Notes under the pieces: model-generated
What the model was told of the DNA's origin: nothing
The model's input: only the letters and a program-made list of their open reading frames with translations
Database searches by the model: none
Translations under genes and position numbers: made by a program
From: Gammaproteobacteria bacterium
Lineage (GTDB): Bacteria; Pseudomonadota; Gammaproteobacteria; Pseudomonadales; Halieaceae
Length of the DNA stretch: 33,188 nt
Assembly: GCA_030433415.1 (NCBI GenBank)
Contig: JAUIMF010000034.1
Span: forward strand, 1 to 33,188
Direction: 5' to 3'
Part shown: in pieces, positions 26,500 through 33,188 of the stretch
How the letters are laid out: every line of letters begins with the position of its first letter
Numbering within the stretch: position 1 is the stretch's first letter

Positions 26500-27824
26500 T
26501 GTCCGATGACAAAGACGAGCGTCGTCGCTCCAAGGCTGTGCCCACAAGCCGCGTCGGTCGCCTCGCGCGGGTCGCTCGCCTCGCCGGTGGTGTCGCGGGA
26601 GGCATGCTTGCCGAGGGTGCGCGGCAGGTGCGGGCCGGCAATCGGCCGCGACGAAGGGACCTGCTGCTGACTCCGGCCAACGCTCGTCGCGTAACCCGCC
26701 AGCTCTCGGAGATGCGCGGTGCCGCAATGAAGCTGGGACAGATTCTGTCCATGGACACCGGTGACCTGCTCCCGCGGGAACTGGCGGATATTCTCGCCAG
26801 TCTGCGTTCCGACGCCACCAGCATGCCAGAGGAGCAGCTCGATGCCGCGATGACGCAGGCCTATGGCAGCGATTGGCAGTCCGCGTTCCGGATGTTTGAT
26901 CCCTATCCCATCGCGGCCGCTTCCATTGGCCAGGTGCATCGGGCCGTTGCTCACGATGGTCGCGAGCTTGCCCTGAAGGTGCAGTACCCTGGGGTCGGCG
27001 AGAGCATCGACAGCGATGTGGATAACATCGCCGCCGTGCTCAGAATATCCGGTCTGCTGCCTGGCGAGGTCGATATCCAGCCGTTGCTCGATGACGCCAA
27101 GGTACAGCTACAGGACGAGGCAAATTACCTGAAAGAGGCGCGTTTTCTCGCTCGCTTCAACGAGGTGCTGGGTGAAGACGAGCGCTTTGTGTTGCCGGAG
27201 CTGGTAGAGGAGCTGACCCACCGGAATGTGTTGGCCATGACCTATGTGGCTGGCGGGCCCATCGATGCCATTGCGCGCCGCGCCCAGAAAGAACGGGACC
27301 GGGTAATGACCGCGCTGGTGGATCTCATGCTGACGGAGCTGTTTGAGCTGCGCATGGTGCAGACAGACCCGAACTTCGCCAACTACCAGTACCGCTGGTC
27401 GTCCGGTGATATTGTGCTGCTGGATTTCGGTGCCACGCGAGAGTTCCGGGCCAGGTTTGTCAGCAACTACCGCAAGCTGGCCGCCGCGGCGGTGGCGGGG
27501 GATCGCGATGCCATGGCGGTCGCCGCCGAGAAGGTAGGCTATTCCATCGGTGACGAGGACTCGCGATATCGCGAACTCGTGCTCGAACTCCTGCTACTTG
27601 CTCTCGAACCGCTGCGCCATGACGAGCCCTATGACTTTGCCGCGTCCACCATGCCGGCGCGACTGGGGGAGCTCGGCCAACAGGCGACACGCTTCGCGGA
27701 CTTCTGGCACGCACCCCCTACGGACGTGGTCTACTTTCATCGCAAGCTCGGTGGCATGTTCATGCTGGCCGCGCGCATGGGTGCTTGCGTCAACGCCCAT
27801 GCGCTGATGCAGGAGTGGCTTTAG
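26499..27824 (+). CDS. ABC1/UbiB-family atypical kinase, second of a tandem pair
   Basis: A second ABC1-family protein (441 residues), divergent from its upstream neighbour. Motifs: KLGQ at 78-81, canonical AAASIGQVH at 139-147, LALKVQYPGV with K160, VQTDPNFANY with D290 and N292, and DFG at 309-311. The N-terminal ~50 residues are basic with a short Ala/Gly-rich stretch (LARLAGGVAGGMLAEGA) as in ADCK proteins. Its ATG at 26499 overlaps the previous stop by one base, so the two kinases are likely made together and might form a heteromer. The photolyase-like gene starts 46 bp downstream on the same strand. Substrate unknown. Confidence 0.9.
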   Translation: MSDDKDERRRSKAVPTSRVGRLARVARLAGGVAGGMLAEGARQVRAGNRPRRRDLLLTPANARRVTRQLSEMRGAAMKLGQILSMDTGDLLPRELADILASLRSDATSMPEEQLDAAMTQAYGSDWQSAFRMFDPYPIAAASIGQVHRAVAHDGRELALKVQYPGVGESIDSDVDNIAAVLRISGLLPGEVDIQPLLDDAKVQLQDEANYLKEARFLARFNEVLGEDERFVLPELVEELTHRNVLAMTYVAGGPIDAIARRAQKERDRVMTALVDLMLTELFELRMVQTDPNFANYQYRWSSGDIVLLDFGATREFRARFVSNYRKLAAAAVAGDRDAMAVAAEKVGYSIGDEDSRYRELVLELLLLALEPLRHDEPYDFAASTMPARLGELGQQATRFADFWHAPPTDVVYFHRKLGGMFMLAARMGACVNAHALMQEWL

Positions 27825-27870
27825 GGCGAGTCGGGTCGGTCCGCCGCGCGGTTACCGTCGTATCAAGCGC

Positions 27871-29412
27871 ATGGCTACTGAAGCGAAACGACTCCTACTG
27901 ATCCTGGGTGATCAACTCAGCGACGAAAATCCGCTGTTAATCGATGCCAATCCCGACCGGGATACGCTCCTGTTGGCCGAAGTGCGTGACGAGGCGAACT
28001 ACGTACCGCATAACCGCCACAAGATCGTGCTGATTTTCAGCGCGATGCGGCACTTCTGCCAGCGTTGGCGGGAGCGGGGATTTACGGTGATTTACCGGGA
28101 GTTTGACGAGGGTGTGACCTCGCTGGGCCAGGCGGTCAAGGCAGCGGTGGACGCCTGCGATGTCGATACCGTTGCGGTGACGGAGCCCGGAGAGTATCGG
28201 GTGCTCCAGCACCTCCATGAAGTGGGCGAGAATCTGTCGGTACCGCTGACCATTGCGGACGACACGCGATTTCTTGCGTCGCGAAGCGATTTTTGCGACT
28301 GGGCCGACGGGCGAAAGAGCCTGCGCATGGAGTACTTCTACCGCGAGATGCGTCGTCGCTATGGCCTGCTGCTGGATTCTGCCGGGCAGCCGGAGGGCGG
28401 CAAGTGGAACTACGACAGTGAAAACCGCAAGGGATGGCGGGGCCGCGAAACCATACCCGCCCGTCCTGATGTGAGTCCTGATGCCATTACCGCCGAAGTG
28501 ATCGACGAGGTGCAGCGGACATTTCCAGACAATCCCGGCGACCTGAACGCCTTTCGCCTGGCGGTTACTCGCGAAGTCGCGCTCGAGCAGTTTCACTGGT
28601 TCTGTGACCATGCCCTGGATCGCTTTGGCACCTACCAGGATGCGCTCGCAGAGGAGTCGCCCTGGCTGTTTCACAGTCTGGTGTCCATGTACATAAACAT
28701 CGGCTTGCTGGAGCCGCTGGAGGTCTGTCGCGACGTCGAGCAGCGTTATCGTGATGGACACTGCTCGCTGGCGGCGGCGGAAGGTTTCATCCGCCAGGTG
28801 CTGGGCTGGCGGGAGTACATACGGGGCGTGTACTGGTGGGCCATGCCCGGCTACGCCGAGCAGAACACGTTGCAGGCAGAGCGTTCCCTGCCGTCCTGGT
28901 TCTGGACTGGCGACGTCTCTCTGCGTTGCCTGTCCCAGGCCATCACGCAAAGCCTCGATCACGGTTACGCGCACCACATTCAGCGGCTGATGGTGATTGG
29001 CAATTTTGCCCTGCTCGCCGGACTGGATGTCAGCGAGGTCTGTGAGTGGTACCTGGCCGTGTACGTCGATGCCTTTGAGTGGGTGGAATTGCCGAATACG
29101 CTGGGCATGGCCCTGCATGCTGATGGTGGTCTCATGGCCAGCAAACCCTATGCGGCGTCGGGCAAGTACCTGCAGCGCCAGGGTGATCACTGTGCGGCCT
29201 GCACTTACGATCCTAAGCAGATGACGGGTGGCGGTGCCTGTCCCTACAACAGCCTGTACTGGCGCTTCATCGACCGGCACCAGGATTACCTGGCCGAGAA
29301 TGCGCGCATGGGACTCATTGTTGGGGGCTGGCGCAAGCGTGCCCGAGAGGAGCGCGAGGCGATTCTGGTGTGGGCGGAGCAGGAACTGGAGCGCCTATGC
29401 CCTGGCACCTAG
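27871..29412 (+). CDS. Iron-sulfur photolyase / cryptochrome (FeS-BCP, PhrB/CryB-like)
   Basis: This 513-residue protein belongs to the iron-sulfur bacterial cryptochrome/photolyase class, which includes (6-4) photolyases with FAD, a lumazine-type antenna and a [4Fe-4S] cluster. It starts LLLILGDQLS, the class signature. The cluster cysteines are C353, C441, C444 and C457; the spacings (88, 3, 13) equal those I recall for Agrobacterium PhrB (350, 438, 441, 454). The FAD domain includes VLGWREYIRGVYWW and ALHADGGLMASKPY. Whether it repairs DNA or signals is not decidable here. The last stop base group CTAG is shared with the convergent DUF2256 gene. Confidence 0.92.
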   Translation: MATEAKRLLLILGDQLSDENPLLIDANPDRDTLLLAEVRDEANYVPHNRHKIVLIFSAMRHFCQRWRERGFTVIYREFDEGVTSLGQAVKAAVDACDVDTVAVTEPGEYRVLQHLHEVGENLSVPLTIADDTRFLASRSDFCDWADGRKSLRMEYFYREMRRRYGLLLDSAGQPEGGKWNYDSENRKGWRGRETIPARPDVSPDAITAEVIDEVQRTFPDNPGDLNAFRLAVTREVALEQFHWFCDHALDRFGTYQDALAEESPWLFHSLVSMYINIGLLEPLEVCRDVEQRYRDGHCSLAAAEGFIRQVLGWREYIRGVYWWAMPGYAEQNTLQAERSLPSWFWTGDVSLRCLSQAITQSLDHGYAHHIQRLMVIGNFALLAGLDVSEVCEWYLAVYVDAFEWVELPNTLGMALHADGGLMASKPYAASGKYLQRQGDHCAACTYDPKQMTGGGACPYNSLYWRFIDRHQDYLAENARMGLIVGGWRKRAREEREAILVWAEQELERLCPGT

Positions 29413-29591
29413 CGCCGGGATTTGCGCGCGTCAGCGGCACAGCGGCGTGAACAGTAGCGCACCTCGTCCCAGTTGTTTTTCCAGCGCGCGCGCCAGGTAA
29501 ATGGGCGCGCGCAGACCGGGCAGGTCTTCTCCGGTCGCGGTGCTCGCCCGCGTCGCGCCGTGCCGCTGCGATATCGGGGGCTGTGCTTCAT
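29409..29591 (-). CDS. DUF2256 zinc-ribbon-like small protein
   Basis: A 60-residue basic protein with four cysteines in two pairs, C24/C27 (CPVC) and C47/C51 (CSRRC), a probable zinc site. ARPFTWRARWKNNWDEVRYCS matches the DUF2256 family, which is often found next to or fused with photolyase/cryptochrome genes. Its ATG overlaps the stop of the DASH cryptochrome gene (ATGA, 29588-29591), so translation is coupled. Its own stop lies in CTAG shared with the convergent FeS photolyase gene. Function is unknown; binding to nucleic acid or to the cryptochrome is inference. Confidence 0.85.
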   Translation of the reverse strand: MKHSPRYRSGTARRGRAPRPEKTCPVCARPFTWRARWKNNWDEVRYCSRRCAADARKSRR

Positions 29592-30895
29592 TCTTCAGGT
29601 GTGATCGGCCAGTCTGCCGCGTCGGTGATGTAGTCCGGCTGATGGGGGCGGTGACCATCCCATTTAGCGCAGAACACGCCTTGCGGATCGTACTGCGCAG
29701 TTTGCTTTTCAATATTGAACGCCCGACCGCCCCTTGGATCAGCGCCGACGCCGGCAATGTACTGCCAGTTGCCATAATTGCTGGCGACATCGTAGTCGAT
29801 GAGGTGCTTCTCAAAAAATGTGGCGCCGTAACGCCAGTCGATGCCCAGGTCATGGACGAGGCAGCTCGCGGCGATCTGCCTGCCGCGATTACTCATCCAC
29901 CCGGTGGCAACCAGCTGGTGCATAAGGGCATTGACCAGCGGGAAGTTGGTATCGCCGGCGCACCAGCGAGCAAAATTCCGCGGTTCAAAGGTGCAGCGTG
30001 ACACGGCGCCGCGGCGCGTACCACGCTGTCCAAGGTATCGAAAGAGGGCGGGGCCGTCGCGCAGGGCACGCCAGTGAAAATACTCCCGCCAAAGCAATTC
30101 GAAGTACAGCCAATAGGTGGACTCGTTCGCACCCCACTGGGATTCGTGGTCGCGCAGGGCGGCAGCGACTTCCCGCACCGACAGGGAGCCGTCCGCCAAC
30201 CACGGAGACAGCGTGGATGAGCCTTGCAGCGGGTCGAGGTCGTTGCGTGTTTCTTTGTAGCGTCGAACACCTCCATGGGAGTCCAGAAACTGACGCAGGC
30301 GACGTTGGCCGGCGCCAGAGCCGCCGCGCAGGGGCAGCGCGACGTGGGGACGGGCAACGGAAGGAAGCCGGTGGAAACTGGCGGCGGGCGGGGGTGGCAG
30401 GCGCGCCGGGTCCGGGCCCGGTGGCTGTGGCGTAAGTTCTGCCTCCACGCGCTTGCGAAACGGAGTAAAGGTGTCGGGCAGGGGCATGGCGGTATCGTTG
30501 ATCTGCTGCGGCATAAACAGCGTGTTACCCGTGTTAATGCTTACGGGCATACGGGAGGAGAGAAAATCGATGGCCCGCTGCTCGTAGCTGCCCGGACACT
30601 CGCTTGTGTGCACCGCGTCTATCGCAAAATCTCGCACGAGGTCGGGCAGCACCAGTTCCGGCGACCCCTGCACCACCAAAAGCTTCTGCCCCAGGGGGGC
30701 GAGGGCGTCGGTCAGGGCCTGCAAGCTCTCGCCAAGAAACCGTTCGCGCTGAGCTCCCAGACCCTGGCTGTTGCACCAGGGACGGTGTTTCGGCCACACG
30801 TACACCAGTAACAGTTCATCGGCCCTGGCAGCTTCCAGAAGGCCCGGGTTGTCGTGAAGTCGCAGGTCCCGGCGGAACCAGTACAGCCGTCGCAT
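29588..30895 (-). CDS. DASH-family cryptochrome/photolyase
   Basis: A blue-light flavoprotein of 435 residues. It starts RRLYWFRRDLRLHDNPGL (photolyase antenna domain). The C-terminal FAD domain carries the DASH-type stretch TGWMSNRGRQIAASCLVHDLG, DWRYGATFFEKHLIDYDVASNYGNW and AGVGADPRGGRAFN. Known DASH members repair single-stranded CPD lesions and some act as photoreceptors; which applies here is not visible. GGAG 9 bp before ATG 30895 supports the start. It is followed by the coupled DUF2256 gene and diverges from the old-yellow-enzyme gene across 142 bp. That spacer has no clear promoter match that I would defend. Confidence 0.92.
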   Translation of the reverse strand: MRRLYWFRRDLRLHDNPGLLEAARADELLLVYVWPKHRPWCNSQGLGAQRERFLGESLQALTDALAPLGQKLLVVQGSPELVLPDLVRDFAIDAVHTSECPGSYEQRAIDFLSSRMPVSINTGNTLFMPQQINDTAMPLPDTFTPFRKRVEAELTPQPPGPDPARLPPPPAASFHRLPSVARPHVALPLRGGSGAGQRRLRQFLDSHGGVRRYKETRNDLDPLQGSSTLSPWLADGSLSVREVAAALRDHESQWGANESTYWLYFELLWREYFHWRALRDGPALFRYLGQRGTRRGAVSRCTFEPRNFARWCAGDTNFPLVNALMHQLVATGWMSNRGRQIAASCLVHDLGIDWRYGATFFEKHLIDYDVASNYGNWQYIAGVGADPRGGRAFNIEKQTAQYDPQGVFCAKWDGHRPHQPDYITDAADWPITPEE

Positions 30896-31037
30896 AAGTC
30901 GATTCTCCTTTGCTGGAGAGTTTACGCAGATGGCGTCGCGTCAGATGGTATTTATCCCGGGGGTTCGCTACGCTCTCGGGCCCTCGCCCGGCACCCGTCG
31001 TGGGCGCGTATCGATAAACAGGTAGCCCGGAGTTTGT

Positions 31038-32144
31038 ATGACCAATAACGCCATTTTCCAGCCCTTTACCCTGGGAGGACTGCAGCTGAAGAATCGCATT
31101 GTCATGGCGCCCATGACGCGAAATCTTTCACCTGACAATGTACCCAATGACAACAACCTGGCGTATTACCGGCGCCGCGCGGAGGGGGGTACGGGCCTGA
31201 TCATCACCGAGGGAACCTGTGTCAATCACATCGCCGCCAACGGTTACCCCGACGTACCGTACTTTTGGGGTGAGGAGCGTCTGGCGGGATGGCAGCGCAT
31301 CGCCGATGCCGTGCATGAGGCCGGTGGCAGCATTGTGCCGCAGCTCTGGCATTGCGGCGGCATGCGCCGAGCCGGTGTCATGCCCGAAGGGGATGTTAAT
31401 GGATATACGCCGTCGGGTATGAATGTGCCGGGCAAGGTCAATCGTCACGAGATGACCGGGCAGGACATACAGGATGTGATTCGCGCATTCGCCGAAGGAG
31501 CCCGTGATGCGAAGGCGCTGGGGTTTGACGGCGTCGAGATTCACGGTGCCCACGGTTATCTGCTGGACCAGTTTTTCTGGGAGGGCACCAACCAGCGTAC
31601 CGATGGCTACGGTGGTTCCCTGGAAGCCCGCGGTCGTTTCGTCACCGAGATCATCGAGGCCTGCCGCGATGCGGTAGGACCGGAATTCCCCATACTTTTG
31701 CGATTCTCGCAGTGGAAACAACAGGACTACGCCGCGCGTCTCGTAGACAACCCCCGGGACCTGGAGCGGTTTCTGCTGCCATTGTCTGAGGCGGGGGTCG
31801 ATATCTTCCACTGTTCCCAGCGTCGATTCTGGGAGCCGGAGTTCGACGGTTCAGATCTGAACCTGGCGGGCTGGACCCGTCGCATTACGGGCAAACCCAC
31901 GATAACGGTGGGCAGTGTCGGCCTGAACGCAGATTTCATTCCGGTCCCCGGTGAAGCAACTTTCAGAGAGGCCGAGCCTGCGTCGCTGGATGAATTGCTG
32001 CGACGCCTGGCGGACGAGGAGTTTGATCTGGTGGCGGTCGGACGGGCCATGCTGGCCAACAGCGACTGGGCCAGTCGTGTGGCGGCGGGGCAAAGCGAAT
32101 CGCTCAAGCCGTTCCGTAAAGAGATGCTTGCGACGCTCGACTAG
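31038..32144 (+). CDS. Old yellow enzyme-type NADH:flavin oxidoreductase
   Basis: An FMN-dependent ene-reductase of the OYE family (368 residues, TIM barrel). It begins FQPFTLGGLQLKNRIVMAPMTR, and the substrate-binding histidine pair is H169/H172 in EIHGAHGYLLDQFF. GSLEARGRF, a glycine-type FMN phosphate site around VGSVG and VAVGRAML complete the pattern. GGAG lies 5 bp before ATG 31038. Family members reduce activated C=C bonds, but the substrate here is unknown. It is divergent from the DASH cryptochrome, and both are flavoproteins. The 54 bp to the next gene hold nothing notable. Confidence 0.93.
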   Translation: MTNNAIFQPFTLGGLQLKNRIVMAPMTRNLSPDNVPNDNNLAYYRRRAEGGTGLIITEGTCVNHIAANGYPDVPYFWGEERLAGWQRIADAVHEAGGSIVPQLWHCGGMRRAGVMPEGDVNGYTPSGMNVPGKVNRHEMTGQDIQDVIRAFAEGARDAKALGFDGVEIHGAHGYLLDQFFWEGTNQRTDGYGGSLEARGRFVTEIIEACRDAVGPEFPILLRFSQWKQQDYAARLVDNPRDLERFLLPLSEAGVDIFHCSQRRFWEPEFDGSDLNLAGWTRRITGKPTITVGSVGLNADFIPVPGEATFREAEPASLDELLRRLADEEFDLVAVGRAMLANSDWASRVAAGQSESLKPFRKEMLATLD

Positions 32145-32198
32145 GCGTCCATATGCTGGCGCCGGTGGCACTCGGCACTGGTAGGTGGCCGCGCTGAG

Positions 32199-32573
32199 TC
32201 AGGGCGCGTGGTCGCTGTGCCGTAACGAGGCAAGATCCTGTTGCAGTTCCTGCAGGCGCGCTTGGAGTTGCCGGTTTTCTTCCCGCAATCGATTCACCTG
32301 CTCCACCCGCTTCAGCTCAGTTGAGGCGGTCAGCGTGACAGCGTCCTCGGCGATGCGCGACAGCAGTTGCTTGCCGGCGCCGACATCACTCCATGCGACA
32401 TAGCTGAACGCGGCGCTTCCCAGGAGCAGAGCCAGGGCTGCGAGACGCTGCCACGACGGGCTCGAAGGCGCGGAGGGTGCCAGGCTCTGTTCAAAGGGTG
32501 ACTCCGGTGCCGGCGTCGGCTGCGCTGCGGCGAGCAATTCGGGGCTGAGCCAGCGGTTTACACGGTGCTGCAT
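32199..32573 (-). CDS. Small single-pass membrane protein with coiled coil (unknown function)
   Basis: I do not recognise this 124-residue protein. A proline/serine-rich N-terminal part (residues 17-40) precedes one transmembrane segment at about 43-61 (LAALALLLGSAAFSYVAW). After it comes a heptad-rich, glutamine/leucine-rich helix at about 84-118 that should form a coiled coil. The topology is probably N-in with the coiled coil in the periplasm. It overlaps the end of the GGDEF gene by 16 bp, so coupled expression and a role with it are plausible. GGGGA 8 bp upstream supports ATG 32573. Confidence 0.65.
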   Translation of the reverse strand: MQHRVNRWLSPELLAAAQPTPAPESPFEQSLAPSAPSSPSWQRLAALALLLGSAAFSYVAWSDVGAGKQLLSRIAEDAVTLTASTELKRVEQVNRLREENRQLQARLQELQQDLASLRHSDHAP

Positions 32574-33094
32574 ACACGTCCCCGTCCATGGGCCTTGGCG
32601 TGGTAAAGGTGGGTGTCTGCCCGCTGCAGCAGCGACTGCTCGTCGTCGCCCGCCTGGTGGCAGGCCACGCCAATGCTCAGGTCAGGCCGCAGGCTCGGGT
32701 CGATCGTGTCCAGACCCAGCTCCGCCAGTTCGAGCTTTGCAAGATTCCTGCGAATCTGGCGCGCCGCTTCCTCGGCGCCAGCGTGATCGGTGTGCGGCAG
32801 CAGGATCGCGAATTCGTCGCCTCCAAAGCGAAAGTGCAGGTCCGATGAGCGCGTGCTGCGCCGGAATATGTCGGCGATGGCACACAGAATCCGGTCGCCC
32901 CCGAGGTGGCCCACGCGATCATTGAGGGTCTTAAAGTGATCCACATCGATCATCATCACCGCGAGAGGGAAACCATGACGGCGGGTGATGGAGAGCTCCC
33001 GATGCAGTGCGTCATTCAGCGCTGTGCGATTGCCCAGACCCGTGAGGGGGTCGCGCGAGACGAGATCCCGCAGGGAGCCAGTTTCCTTCGCCAC
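32558..33094 (-). CDS. GGDEF-domain diguanylate cyclase, N-terminal part uncertain
   Basis: A diguanylate cyclase domain makes c-di-GMP from two GTP. The signature is intact: DPLTGLGNR at 15-23, MMIDVDHFKTLND at 47-59, GGDEF at 91-95, and an inhibitory I-site RSSD (82-85) exactly five residues before it. The visible part from GTG 33094 is 178 residues, little more than the domain. The frame is open to the window edge, so the true start and any sensor domain lie further right. However, the last ~93 bases look like unrelated coding sequence on the other strand, so the upstream part seen here may not belong to this gene. Confidence 0.88.
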   Translation of the reverse strand: MAKETGSLRDLVSRDPLTGLGNRTALNDALHRELSITRRHGFPLAVMMIDVDHFKTLNDRVGHLGGDRILCAIADIFRRSTRSSDLHFRFGGDEFAILLPHTDHAGAEEAARQIRRNLAKLELAELGLDTIDPSLRPDLSIGVACHQAGDDEQSLLQRADTHLYHAKAHGRGRVCSTV

Positions 33095-33095
33095 A

Positions 33096-33188
33096 CGCAG
33101 CGAGCGGGCGCGGCAGATCCTGACCGCCCTGATGCCCGCCCTGATCGACGCCTTCGGCGAGACCGCCGACCCGGATGCCGCACTGCGC
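33096..33188 (+). CDS. Fragment resembling glutamine synthetase adenylyltransferase GlnE
   Basis: The final 31 codons on the + strand read RSERARQILTALMP, then LIDAFGETADPDAALR, which resembles the middle of alphaproteobacterial GlnE just before its PAGVQLFSLF segment. Third positions are G or C in 29 of 31 codons, more extreme than in the genes around. The same bases read as an arginine-rich, unlikely extension of the GGDEF protein on the minus strand. No start codon or upstream GlnE sequence is present. The short length limits certainty; a chimeric contig end is the simplest explanation. Confidence 0.45.

Noticed and set aside
27937-29280. 447-codon open frame on the minus strand
   Set aside because: Antisense to the FeS photolyase, which has all cluster cysteines in frame.

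Overview
The window looks like a chromosomal segment of a GC-rich gammaproteobacterium. The evidence is a fabA-fabB pair, the block ispB <> rplU-rpmA-obgE-proB, and a homogentisate pathway cluster. Together with the density of acyl-CoA dehydrogenases and photolyase-family genes, this suggests a marine, Halieaceae/Cellvibrionales-like bacterium; that placement is inference from gene content. I saw no insertion sequence, prophage, CRISPR array, tRNA or rRNA.

Layout. 1-1143: end of a leftward fabA-fabB operon (fabB is cut by the window edge). 1144-1658: long spacer with two short tandem repeats. 1659-5292: rightward manC-galU-manB operon for activated sugars. 5306-6268: leftward ispB, with its promoter facing the rplU promoter. 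6613-7192: rplU-rpmA, then a bidirectional terminator. 7394-10595: obgE-proB-ZIP transporter, all overlapping. 10581-11672: convergent hemH. 11927-14115: a small secreted UrcA-family protein and a PhoD-like phosphatase lipoprotein. 14220-14738: a leftward DUF1508 protein with a histone-H1-like tail. 14925-15542: an orphan MocA-like nucleotidyltransferase.

15539-20642: aromatic amino acid catabolism. hmgA-fahA-maiA read leftward and a MarR regulator plus a long aromatic amino acid hydroxylase read rightward. A perfect 18-bp palindrome sits over both divergent promoters. The expected route is Phe to Tyr (hydroxylase), then homogentisate, maleylacetoacetate (HmgA), fumarylacetoacetate (MaiA) and fumarate plus acetoacetate (FahA). 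The two steps from Tyr to homogentisate are not encoded here. 20834-25052: three acyl-CoA dehydrogenases and a GST. The last two dehydrogenases look like the two unlike subunits of a heteromeric enzyme.

25117-32144: two tandem ABC1/UbiB-family atypical kinases, an iron-sulfur photolyase (FeS-BCP class), a DUF2256 zinc-finger protein coupled to a DASH-type cryptochrome, and a divergent old-yellow-enzyme flavoprotein. This flavin, light and redox neighbourhood is the best candidate for an under-described functional unit.

32199-33094: a GGDEF protein followed by an overlapping single-pass membrane protein. The last 93 bases read on the + strand as a fragment of glutamine synthetase adenylyltransferase (GlnE) of alphaproteobacterial flavour with much higher third-position GC, so the right edge may be a chimeric join.
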